The translations under genes were made by a program, and so were the position numbers. Shown here in pieces: positions 1-8,759 of a stretch of DNA of 21,599 nt. This DNA comes from Chara braunii (Eukaryota; Streptophyta; Charophyceae; Charales; Characeae). The DNA lies in assembly GCA_003427395.1 (NCBI GenBank), contig BFEA01000225.1, positions 1,561,661 through 1,583,259 on the forward strand, read 5' to 3'. Under the pieces are notes generated by a model. It worked only from the letters and a program-made list of their open reading frames with translations, did no database searches and had not been told where the DNA came from. Numbering within the stretch: position 1 is the first letter of the stretch; every line of letters starts with the position of its first letter.

Positions 1-89
1 ACCCGAATAGAACGCCTGGTCATTATAGCTGTATTTGGCACAACTTTCAGCCCAGATACGGCGATAATTACCGGGCGTTCTATTCGGGT
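1..89 (+). repeat. Near-perfect foldback hairpin
   Basis: Bases 1-38 pair with 52-89 when position i is matched to 90-i. I count 33 Watson-Crick pairs, 3 G-U wobbles (17/73, 30/60, 35/55) and 2 true mismatches (21/69, 27/63), closing on a loop of about 13 nt. The outer 16 bp are perfect: ACCCGAATAGAACGCC pairs with its complement at 74-89. It could be a tiny MITE or a small-RNA precursor. The element may begin before the window, so its left boundary is unknown. Confidence 0.75.
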
Positions 90-153
90 GAAGACGGGAG
101 TCTGAACTCAGGTTAACAACAACAACAACAGATGTTAGCGCATGTCAAACTAA

Positions 154-291
154 TGGGCGCCGCTCCACTACTCACCGAATGGGCAAATTGAGAATGAATT
201 GTTCCGTAAAACATGGAAAGATGCATTACACCGCCATGATAGTGTTTTTGGTCTACTTCTATGGCCATGTGGGGAGCAAGTGAATCTAGCC
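154..291. mobile_element. MITE-like inverted-repeat element, copy 1 (degenerate)
   Basis: The left end contains CTCCACTACTCACC (163-176), the same terminal sequence as the element at 2021-2182. The interiors also agree in order: AATG-GCAAA-TGAGA, then AACATGG-AAG, then ACACCGCCAT, then GCATGTGG or GCCATGTGG. The right terminal repeat here is damaged (about 269-291, GTGGGGAGCAAG then AGCCCC). It has no coding capacity. No target-site duplication is clear. A non-autonomous DNA transposon is the likely nature. Confidence 0.6.
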
Positions 292-313
292 CCGAACTCA
301 AAGAGTTTAACAT

Positions 314-362
314 GGGATGCAGATGCAGATGCAGATGGAAATGGAGATGGAGATGCAGATGT
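314..362. repeat. (GATGCA)n / (GATGGA)n microsatellite
   Basis: Hexanucleotide units GATGCA and GATGGA repeat across the tract and drift slightly. It sits directly after MITE copy 1. Confidence 0.85.
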
Positions 363-900
363 TAACACAATGTAAACTTAACGCCGGTTAACAAATGTGA
401 ACACAACACAACTTTCCCTTCTTAACCCACTTTTTTAAGGAAAAAAAAAAACAATTAACACGCGACTTCTTGTTTTTCTTGTTCTTGTTCTTGTTCTTGT
501 TATTGCGCGTTTTTTTCTGAGAACTGTACATGCGGAGAAGAAATGAAAAATATGTTGATGCGTGTACGAGAAGCAGTCTATGGCCACTGTTTTCACTATT
601 CTTGTTCTTGTTCTTGTTGTGTGGTGTAACTAAGGTTCTTATAAGACAACACAAGCAAAAATGTTAAGGCATGATTTGACTTCCTTCCCTGCTCACTCAT
701 ATCGTTTCGTAACGGCGCAATTTCCTCGTTCACCATCATTTTCCAGTTTTTTTTTTTTTTTTTTCATCACTCATTTTTCAGTTTTCATTTTGTTTATCCA
801 CTGTTTTCGTCTTTCATGTTTTTTTTAATTTTTCAATTTTCATTTTTTTCATCATTTTGCTTCCGTCGAATAATTAGTTGGAGGTGCCCACCTTCCTCTC
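363..900. other. Non-coding, T-rich stretch with simple repeats
   Basis: No credible gene is seen. It contains (GTTCTT)n at about 467-505 and 599-618, an 18-nt T run at 747-764, and T-rich sequence with CATTTTT and TTTTCA words between about 735 and 860. Short open frames here simply read these repeats. Confidence 0.7.
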
Positions 901-919
901 TAACATTAGACAACTAGTC

Positions 920-920
<1 letters not shown>

Positions 921-968
<48 letters not shown>
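921..968. repeat. (TC)24 dinucleotide repeat
   Basis: An uninterrupted TC tract of 48 nt. It is followed by (TCTA)n at about 1009-1024 and a CTCTCG-type tract at about 1027-1085. The whole interval 921-1085 is strongly pyrimidine-biased on the plus strand. Confidence 0.95.
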
Positions 969-971
<3 letters not shown>

Positions 972-1085
972 CTATTCTCTCTCCCAGACGAGCTCGAGCG
1001 CGCGTATTGTCTATCTATCTATCTTTCTCGCTCTCCGCTCTCTCGCCCTCTCGCTCTCTCGCTCTCTCGCTCTCTCGCTCAATCG

Positions 1086-2020
1086 CTCCCTGTTCACGTT
1101 TTCCCCCTGTTTCCCCCCCGTGCGCAGTCCTCTCATTCTCCTTCTTGCAATCCCGCGCGCCAATGAACCGTTCCCCTCTTGCCAGTGTCCTTTCGTCTCC
1201 ACTGTAGCCTTGAAACACAAGACTTAGTGCCTGTCTGACTATTGCCGCTCCGCCATAGCATCTCCGTGCCTAGAGCTTCAGCGAATTTTCACAACGTTAC
1301 CCAGTGGTAAGCAGCTCGCGTCGGGATATGGTATACCGGCCAGTGGCACGTAGATGTCCCGCGCTGCAGATCCCACCATCCGCGCAGGGACGCGGAACAC
1401 CTGCGCCTTCAACCCTGCCCCCACTCCCCCCAGCCCGCACTCCCCCCTCTTGCTTCCTTCTCCATTCTGTATCTGGACCATCCCCTCTCAGCATCTGCCA
1501 ACTTACACAGCGAGCTAAGGAGCGCCATGCGCGCGCCTCCGCCTCCGCCTCCGCCTCTTCCGGTCACGTTGTTGTGATGATGCTTTTTTGCTGTCCCATG
1601 TGCATCCTTTTTTTTTTCTTTCTGCAGGTGTATTTTTTGTTTTGTTTGCGGGGGGGGGAAGACAAGGTGTATCAATCTACTCTACTACTGTTATGGTTGG
1701 CAAATCCTTCGCGCAAAGAGGGGGGGGAGAGAGAGGGGGGAAAGGGGAGGGGGAGGGGGTGAAAAGGGGGAAGAGGGGGGGGAGGAAATCCGTCGTGGCA
1801 CCACTTTTTCCCGCCTCGCGCCTAACTACATCCGCACTAGGGCGAATACTACTGCACATGTGTGCGACGTGGCGCCTCGCTCCATTGCAAAACCTTTGAA
1901 ATGCACCTGGACATCCACTGGCCCCAATACATTCAAATGCTCCGTCGGTCCGAATATACCTGGTCCATACGGCAGTCCAGATACGAATGTTGCGTAGTCT
2001 AGCGCGAGGCCCATGGGCAT
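1086..2020. other. Non-coding region with C-rich and G-rich asymmetric tracts
   Basis: No gene is recognised. A (CTCCGC)n tract lies at about 1538-1559. A purine tract dominated by G runs spans about 1719-1790, with several runs of four to eight G that could form quadruplex or triplex structures. The C-rich interval 1410-1455 strings together CCCC words. Open frames across these tracts are low-complexity and show no family resemblance. Confidence 0.65.
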
Positions 2021-2182
2021 GGGGCCTTCGCTCCAGGCTCTCCACTACTCACCAAATGTGCAAAATGAGATTTGAAAAAAAATAATAATAATAAATAGAA
2101 CGAATCTTCTGCTAGAACATGGGAAGGTACACCGCCATATCTTTTGCCTTTTGTGCATGTGGTGAGTAGTGGAGCGAGGGCC
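2021..2182. mobile_element. MITE-like inverted-repeat element, copy 2
   Basis: CTCCACTACTCACCA (2040-2054) is the exact reverse complement of 2160-2174. The match extends outward: GGCCTTCGCTCC at about 2023-2034 answers GGAGCGAGGGCC at 2171-2182, with a 9-nt insertion or duplication in the left arm. The interior is AT-rich, with (AAT)n at about 2080-2095, and non-coding. It shares ends and interior words with the element at 154-291. No target-site duplication is evident. Confidence 0.75.
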
Positions 2183-2411
2183 ATAGATACACTTGTTAAA
2201 AAAATTAAAAAAAGATACACTTGTGTGCGACTATGCTAATGCAGGTCGCGATCCCAACACCTGTGTGCAGAATAGACTACCAATACTGGGCAATCATCAT
2301 CATCAGTCAGACTTGATAGGACACCGGCTTTCTGGAGGGCTTTCACATTGCACTCTGGGGTTGTTTCCACATTAGACTCTACTGGGGTTGTTTGGGCGTG
2401 GTTCCACACGT

Positions 2412-2508
2412 CCTCGGGCTCCAAGGACGAATCCTCGGAGTAATTTTTTATTTTCGGAGGTGTCGTTCCACCTGTCCTCGGAGAATTGTCCCGAGGATGA
2501 ATCCTCGG
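2412..2508. repeat. Left subterminal CCTCGG repeat cluster
   Basis: CCTCGG or its complement occurs five times: 2412, 2433, 2476, 2491 (reverse) and 2503. A longer unit is duplicated in tandem, with GTTCCAC-CGTCCTCGG followed by GAATCCTCGG at 2401-2440 and again at 2465-2508. Clustered subterminal repeats in this class commonly serve as binding sites for the transposase or the Myb-like partner; that role here is inference. Confidence 0.7.
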
Positions 2509-3165
2509 GGCCCTCCCGCGGCCAGTTTAATTAGATTATACACAGCCGTGAGAGGAATGTCTGGCCTCCGATTCAGGATGTCCGTGTAGCAGGCGTGGTG
2601 GTCCAACAGGCGGACGGCGGGAAAACGTCACGGGCCCTTGGAAAAAAAATCGCCAACGCGGGAACATCCCCTTTCGAAATTCGAATTTCGAATTTTGATC
2701 TTGCGGAGCGACGTGGTGGCGGCGCACAGGCGGGTCGGCCAGGGGACAGTCTACGCCTCGCAGGGTTTCGTTTGCCATCGCGTTGCGTATTTCAGCGGCG
2801 CNGCACCGCCACTGCGTCAAGTGTGGTCGACGCGGCAAAACGAAGACGTCCGGTAGGCAGTCGCGTTCGCCACGTGCAGGCGCCGCGGCGGTCCTGCTCT
2901 TCAGCGGCGGTGGGTGGACGCTCCAATCGGAATCGCGTCATTGGGCCGGGCTGTCTTCCTGACGTGGTTGCAGGCGTCTTCAAACGTGGTGGCAGAGGTG
3001 CACGGAGGTGGGCGGCGGTGGACGTCGTTTTTTGTCTTCGAAGGACGTGATGGATGGCTGCGATGGCGATGGACCTGCTGTGCTGTCGACGACGGAGAAG
3101 ACAGTTGTGCGGCGGCTGCGGTTGCCGTTGTCCGTCATTTCCAAATTGAGAGTGCGGCCGGGTGC
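2509..3165. other. 5' leader of the transposase gene, non-coding as read
   Basis: No gene is recognised here. It contains a perfect 16-bp palindrome CGAAATTCGAATTTCG at 2675-2690 and one unknown base at 2802. The transposase frame stays open upstream to about 2914 but has no ATG before 3166. This stretch is probably promoter and untranslated leader, or holds an upstream exon I cannot define. Confidence 0.5.
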
Positions 3166-4395
3166 ATGAAGGCAGCGCTTTCGAGGCGGCGGCAGAGGCT
3201 TTTGCTGCAAAGGGTGTTCGACGCCCCGGACTGCATCACCACATCCCAAGCCGTGGTTCAGCTGTGGGCTGCAATCGGGTGCGGTTTGTTTTCTCGGGCG
3301 ACGCCACGTTGGTGGATGCGGCGGAGAGCTGACGGGACTTGGGAGGATTTACGGGTGTGCGATGACGTGACAGACGACTACTTCCGGGAAAAGCTCCGCA
3401 TGTCCAGGAGAGTGTTCATGGAGATCAGCGAAGCATGTGCGCCTCATGTGCAGCGGCAGGTGACGTTTTACAGGGAGCCACTACAGCCGGAGCAGATCGT
3501 CGCGTACGCACTGTATAGGTGGGCCACAGGAGAGTCTTACGATAACAACACATCATCCTTCGGCATAGGCAGGACTTCCGGAGTTCGAGCTGTGCGCGAT
3601 GTGACAGCCGCTATTTTGAGGGTGTACGGGGACAAGATATCGTGGCCGACGGGGGTGCGGAAACAAGTCGTGCTACGGGCATTTCTGGACAAGGGCTTTC
3701 CAAACTGCCATGGCGCAGTTGACTGCACACACATCTACGTGGACAAACNNNCNAACGCGCCGAGCGAGAACTACTTCGACCGCAAGCACCNTTTTTCCGT
3801 CATTGCGCAGGTTGTGGTGGACCTGGATCTGCGCGTCCTTGATGTGTTCGTTGGATATCCGGGGAGCTGCCACGACATTAGGGTGATCCAGCTGTCAAGT
3901 CTGTCGAGGCGCGCGGAAGAGGGATTGTTGTTTCGTGGGCTGCTTGTGACGCTGCCGGGAGGGGTGAGGACGAACGGATACATCTTGGGCGACAACGGGT
4001 ATCCTCCTTCTGAGTGGGTGGTCATGCCGTACGGAGGAATCAATCAGCACCCAGACGAGGAAAGGTTCGACACGAAGCAGAAGGTCGCAAGAGGGGCCGT
4101 GAAGAGGACGTTCGAGAGGTTGAAAGGGATGTGGAGGCTTTTCCTGCGGACGCACAAGACGAACCTCGACAGTATGACGCAGCAGTTCATAACAGTATGC
4201 ATTCTCCACAACATCCTGTTCGATGTAGGCATCGAGTTCGACGAGAATTTGTTGTGGGAGGTCGATGCGAACGGGGTGAGGCGCCGAGTGGACCAAGGGA
4301 TTAATCGCCCCCCGCAACAAGTGTCCATGTTGACTTCGACGCACGAGGCTCACGCGCTCCGCAATCCACTGGCGCAGTGGATGAAACACATTTGA
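3166..4395 (+). CDS. PIF/Harbinger transposase (DDE_Tnp_4, HARBI1-like), probably catalytically dead
   Basis: The protein would cut and rejoin the element ends in the nucleus as a DDE/RNase H-fold nuclease. From the first ATG it is 409 residues, a usual size for the family. The N-terminal half has the helix-turn-helix-like region (LRMSRRVFMEISE, then YALYRWATGESYDNNTSSFG, about residues 72-135). Catalytic-core signatures follow: D186 in GAVDCTHIY, D237 in GSCHDIRV, and D276 in LGDNGYP. The family then expects an ERxFGxLK motif. Here it reads KRTFERLK, with Lys (residue 313, codon 4102-4104) at the catalytic Glu position and Glu in place of the Gly four residues on. Both changes fit single G-to-A transitions. 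Five unknown bases (3749-3751, 3753, 3791) blur three codons. The frame is otherwise uninterrupted and is followed by TGA. Confidence 0.88.
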   Translation: MKAALSRRRQRLLLQRVFDAPDCITTSQAVVQLWAAIGCGLFSRATPRWWMRRRADGTWEDLRVCDDVTDDYFREKLRMSRRVFMEISEACAPHVQRQVTFYREPLQPEQIVAYALYRWATGESYDNNTSSFGIGRTSGVRAVRDVTAAILRVYGDKISWPTGVRKQVVLRAFLDKGFPNCHGAVDCTHIYVDKXXNAPSENYFDRKHXFSVIAQVVVDLDLRVLDVFVGYPGSCHDIRVIQLSSLSRRAEEGLLFRGLLVTLPGGVRTNGYILGDNGYPPSEWVVMPYGGINQHPDEERFDTKQKVARGAVKRTFERLKGMWRLFLRTHKTNLDSMTQQFITVCILHNILFDVGIEFDENLLWEVDANGVRRRVDQGINRPPQQVSMLTSTHEAHALRNPLAQWMKHI

Positions 4396-5838
4396 TCCAG
4401 CCAGCCACCTACCTGTTCGTCCCGTTGAGGTCGTGTCCCACCATAGTCGGCCGACAACTCTTTCGTCTTCCACTTACGCGCGCGATCGCCAGTGAGGGTC
4501 TGCCGTCACGGTCGGGTTCTTTTCAGGTGTTTGTTCTTGTATTCCATGACGCTGTATAGGTCCAGTCCGTCGCGCAGCAGGAGTGCGACGGGGTCGCTGA
4601 TGTAGTATTCGTCCTCTACGGTCGTCTTTTCGTTTTTTGGCTCTTAATTGTCGTCGTGGCCGAGAAGTTGGTTTTCCCGCGCAATGTCGTGGAGTTGTCG
4701 ACGGGTTCGGTCCTTGTTTGATGGGGGGGTAGTCTTAGATGGGAGTCGTAGTCGAGGGCTGGCACGAAGAGGTTCGTGAGCTCGCTGGTTCGCATGCGCT
4801 TCACAACGCCTTTTTTTTTTTTAACTTTCGAACGGTGAATATTTTTGATGATGTTTGGGAATGGATGTTTTGGTGTAGCCGACTGCTGCTATTGTTTCGA
4901 GGGATCTTTTTTTTTGTGGTGGTGCATGGAACGTGTGTTGTGCATATCGTCTCGGCTTGTCTGCGTTTGTGAAATGTTGTCGGAGAAGCTTCGTTGTTGC
5001 ATTGACGAATGACATGCATCGCGTTTGTGAATTGTTGTTGGAAAAGCTTCATTGTTACATTGACGACTGACATGCATCGACAAACAAAAGAAAGATGAAC
5101 TCGCGACAGATGTGCTCACCAGGCAACTGCGTTGTGACCTTCCTTGTAGTAGTTCAATTTTTTGTTTTCATTTTTTCCCCCCTTCCTTCATGGTAGGTGC
5201 AATCATTAGGATCCGGTGATGGCATGAGGAAGGGAAACACGGGCGCCAAGCACACAAAGATGACAATGAAAGTGCACGTTTGGGTTCCTGCCTTTTTTCC
5301 TTTTATTTCTTTTCTTTCTTAAGTTGACGGCGATGACAACGATGCCGCGATAGGTGAAATCGAAAGAAAGGGCCTCATACAGAAAAAGATGCGGACGACA
5401 ATGCGATGGTCATTCACGCGTGCGTCATGTGATAAAACAACACAAAAGACAACGACGACATGACTCCGTGCGCAATCTTTAGCATGCAACCACACGGCAT
5501 GGAAACAGCAACACACATTTCACTGAGTTCATAATACAACAAATCAATCGCACAGGCGGCGATTCCCCCTTCTGTCTGACTATCGACACTTCAAGTGTTC
5601 CCCACTACACACGGACTGGTCCTGCCGTCTACGCACATTTTGGCGGAGCAGTCCGCCGACCCAATTAACCCTACGGCGGAGCAAACGTACAAAGCGCGGT
5701 CCAATCACCGAATAATGACACAAAATAAACGAATGCATCGCTCACTACACATGTACAACGAAGACTACAGGCTGACATATGCATGACGACACTCGAGACC
5801 ACACGCCGTTGGAGCCGCCATGACCGCCCGCCTAACGC

Positions 5839-5839
<1 letters not shown>
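4396..5839. other. Non-coding spacer between converging genes of the transposon
   Basis: No gene is seen. It is T-rich near 4800-4920 and 5155-5180. It probably contains the 3' ends of the rightward transposase transcript and of the leftward third gene. The main structure inside is the 58-bp tandem duplication listed separately. Confidence 0.6.
4963..5078. repeat. Two-copy 58-bp tandem repeat
   Basis: Unit 1 (4963-5020) and unit 2 (5021-5078) have equal length and abut exactly, agreeing at 52 of 58 positions by hand alignment. Each starts GCGTTTGTGA and ends GACATGCATC or GACTGACATGCATC. Four of the six differences are transitions in the G-to-A or C-to-T direction from unit 1 to unit 2. Confidence 0.9.

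Positions 5840-5874
<35 letters not shown>
5840..5874. repeat. Poly-C tract of 35 nt (poly-G on the minus strand)
   Basis: Thirty-five consecutive C, then T, then six more C. It lies about 155 bp beyond the stop of the leftward third gene. Open frames across it encode only poly-Pro or poly-Gly and are artefacts. Confidence 0.95.
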
Positions 5875-5877
<3 letters not shown>

Positions 5878-6027
5878 CCCCGCTGAACCACCAACACCAG
5901 TCGGCACCCATCTCACCCGTGCTGCCCCATCTGCGGTCGCAGGCGCTGCGTTCGTCGTTGCGTCTTTCAATGCTCCAATCAGTCGATGATCTGCACCCTG
6001 ACGCTGCGTCACGGACGCACCCACGTG

Positions 6028-7542
6028 TCAACCGTCCTCGTCTCCCTCTTCCTCCGTCGCGGGCCCCCTGCCGATCCATCCGTGTTTCGCGGCTTCCGCC
6101 ACGTTCTTCAGGGTGGCGTTGTGGCCGAACACCAACCCACAGTCACACCATTCCGGAATGCAGTGCGGGAATTCTCCCAGCGTGAGGTGAGCCTTCCCTA
6201 TACGATCCAAGACGAGGTTCGCGCTGTCGACGATGTATCGCCGCCAGTTGAAGATGTACAACCCCACCGCTATCATTGTCGGTTTGGCGACCATGGACGA
6301 GTAAAGGCATGCCTCGTAGTGCGAACGGTCGTCATCCGCCCATTGTCCACACCACAGTGCATATGTCCAACACTCCGCGACGCGAAGAACTGTCGCCTCT
6401 TGCCGCGCCGCCATGTCGTCGTCCTCGGGCCGATCCACAATCTTCACCCCCGCGAACCACAGAGGCACGTCCATCTTCATCCCCAGAGTGTGGTACACGA
6501 GTGCAGGGGACACAGTCACCACGTTCGACCATTCCTGCCCCTGCCAAACTGCTCGTGCCACGTCCGTGGCAATGTCGACGCTGATGTACGACTCTGCACG
6601 AGCGAATCCAGCCGACCACGACAACGATTTGAAAATCCAGCCGTGGATGGCGCGCAGCACCAGTTTCTCCACGCTGCGCGCTCTGCGCAGAGCCGGTTCA
6701 CGCTGCGCAGGGTCCTCGATCTTGAAGCACGACACGTCGTTCTGCGGCAGTATGAGCATCACAGGGGGTTCAACTCCTGCGTCTCCGTTGGCGATGGCGA
6801 TGAAGTAGTCAGGGCACTCGCCAACCGCCTACCTCAAGGGTTTCCCCGGTCCCTGACCCCAGAAAGAGTCGCAATCAACCCACAACTTCGATCTCTCCTC
6901 CAGATCATCCTCCTTTGCGGCTCCCTTCAACCTCGTCACAAGTGGACGGTCGTCATTGTCGTCGCCCTCCCACTTCCCGTCTCTTTTTCCATTGTCACGG
7001 CGGACGTCGTCTACCCTCTCCTCGGCCGCACCTTCGGCGACTCCGCTTCTATTGATGTAATCCTCCGCCGCCGTCCGAGTGCCGATCGCCGTTGCATTGC
7101 CCTTTTGCGTGGACTGTGCTTTCCCTCCTCTTGAAGCCCCCACCTGTTGCAGGGGGAGTGCCTGACGTGGCTGGCCCTGCCCCGCCACCGCGGGAAGTTG
7201 CCTCGGCACGCGCACCTCCGTTATGACAACCCCTATCGCCTTCGGGGTCCTTTGCGACGCCCCGACAACACCAACAGCAATGCTCTGCTTCAGAGCGGAC
7301 AGTTGTTCCTTCGACACCCCGTCCCGCCCGAAACCCAATCGCGCCGCCGCTGAAGTCCCTTGCGCGTCCACCATCAGCACTTCTTCTGGCTGGAAGTCTC
7401 CAGTGTGGTCGGAGCTCGCCTCTTCAACGCGCTGCCTTTTCGACTTAGGCACGTGCCCTTTGCCTCTCTGGGTTTCCCCCCTGTCGCTCGCCCCGCTATC
7501 TTTCCTGGCTTTCACTGAGGAGCACGTGGAAGTAGGACGCAT
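6028..7542 (-). pseudogene. Third transposon gene, unrecognised protein, one in-frame stop
   Basis: I do not recognise a domain. Reading leftward from an ATG at 7542, the frame has about 504 codons, interrupted only by TAG at 6829-6831, and the same frame carries on for 267 codons to its terminator at 6028-6030. The N-terminal part is polar and disordered-looking, with a basic patch KSKRQR that could be a nuclear signal and an acidic stretch EGDDNDD. The part after the stop is compact and protein-like, rich in Trp and Cys, with words such as GECPDYFIAIANGD, HGWIFKSLSWS, LWFAGVKIVDRPEDDD, ECWTYALWCGQW and IPEWCDCGLVFGHN, and it ends in an acidic tail. Codon-level coherence on both sides of the TAG argues that this was a real gene. 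It lies downstream of, and on the same strand as, the Myb-like gene. Starts further upstream at 7680 would read through repeats and are less likely. Confidence 0.65.
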
Positions 7543-8018
7543 GGAGATCGACGACGGCCACGTCGACGACGGAACACGTGGACGATGCGCAATCGTGGTG
7601 GGAAGGAGCCGCGACGATGATGGCCAGCTAAAAAAGAGCACGTGCTTGCGGCGCGTGAAGGGGGACTGCACGCGGTGCACAAAGCTCGAGCGTGGAGATC
7701 AACGACGCGGGAAGTTGCCTGACGTGCGTGACGGGAAGGAGCACGTGGAAGAAGGACGTGTGGAGATCGACGATGGCCATGCAAAAAAAGAGCACGTGCT
7801 TGTGGCCAGGGAAACACCCGCGGACGCGTCCGCAGGGTCGAGCTCGGATCGCGGACCCAAATGGTTCCGCATCCGCGGCCTACCTGGTCGCGTCGGCGGG
7901 GTCGCGGACTCGGCCGCGGCCGCGGACTTGGCCGCGCCTGTCCGCCGCCGAGGGGGATTCATAGCTTGCGGCGCGTGAAGGGGGACTGCACGCGGTGCAC
8001 AAAGCTTGAGCGTGGAGA
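7450..8018. repeat. Repeat array with six CACGTG motifs upstream of the third gene
   Basis: A 55-bp direct repeat (7644-7698 and 7964-8018) differs at one base. A 43-bp unit (7520-7562 and 7739-7781) recurs with five differences. An A-rich unit ending AGAGCACGTGCTTG occurs at about 7626-7648 and 7779-7802. CACGTG occurs at 7450, 7523, 7575, 7639, 7742 and 7793. CACGTG is the plant G-box core bound by bZIP and bHLH factors. The array overlaps and precedes the start of the leftward gene at 7542, so a promoter role is possible. A GC-rich CCGCGG-type stretch (about 7868-7950) lies between the 55-bp copies. Confidence 0.7.
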
Positions 8019-8759
8019 GGCAAAGGGCAGGAAGTGCTGGCGTGCGGCTACGAATCACTGCTCAGACGACACCGTCGGAGACGTGGAAAATGAAGTACTG
8101 TCGTATGAACTGCGGCCCGGAATCCCCTTTTCAACGCGCTGCGCTATGGCCGCACACCGTGTACACGCCACCCCGTCCACGACAGCCCGCCCCCCGACCG
8201 ATCGTACACGGACCGTTTTTTCCCGAAGGCTTCTGGTGATCCCTCGCATGGCCAACAATGCGTGTGGGCGCGCAGGAGGACCATGGTGGAGGTCGAAAGA
8301 CCCCGGCACGCTTCCGTCGTCTGCCACCCCCCAAAAACTCGAGGCGCCCCTGTCCTCCATTGTCCCCTCCCGCCCAAAAAAAACATACCCTGCCACCCAT
8401 TCCTTTCTCCGACACCCCCGCCCCAAAAAAAAAACTTGAAAAAAGAAAACCCTGGTGGATCAGTGGATCCCCATTCGCGCGTGGCTGCAACGCGTTACAT
8501 CAACAGGCGTTGAACAATAATCGGGCGTCGTAATTTGGAAACCGAAGGACGCGTCGACGGGCATGACAACAATCAACACCCTTCAAACTAATCAAAAAAA
8601 TTGACTCTTGCAATGGAAACCGCTTGCAGAAATGACCCGTCGTTTGTGCACAACCTGCCCACCACCGCACAACAACACGCAGTACGTGGGCAACGCAGGC
8701 GATCCAGAAGCACACACGAGACATTCGCGTGGACATTGGACATGTGTGGCCCATCGACT
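8019..8759. other. Non-coding spacer between the two minus-strand genes
   Basis: No gene is recognised. It contains A-runs at about 8377-8384 and 8427-8435 within C-rich sequence. It separates the stop of the Myb-like gene from the repeat array ahead of the third gene, and could hold the 3' end of the former and the promoter of the latter. Confidence 0.5.

Noticed and set aside
878-1207. Open frame of 109 codons on the plus strand
   Set aside because: It is Leu/Ser translation of the (TC)n and CTCTCG repeats with no non-repeat coding signal.
2914-3165. Upstream extension of the transposase frame
   Set aside because: It lacks an ATG (the longest open stretch starts with GTG) and its residues do not resemble the family.
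5671-6185. Poly-Gly and poly-Pro open frames around the C run
   Set aside because: They read a 35-nt homopolymer and overlap the end of the third gene in other frames.
5986-7134. Long plus-strand open frame of 382 codons
   Set aside because: It is the antisense shadow of the minus-strand third gene, which has the more protein-like composition and the same boundaries across its TAG.
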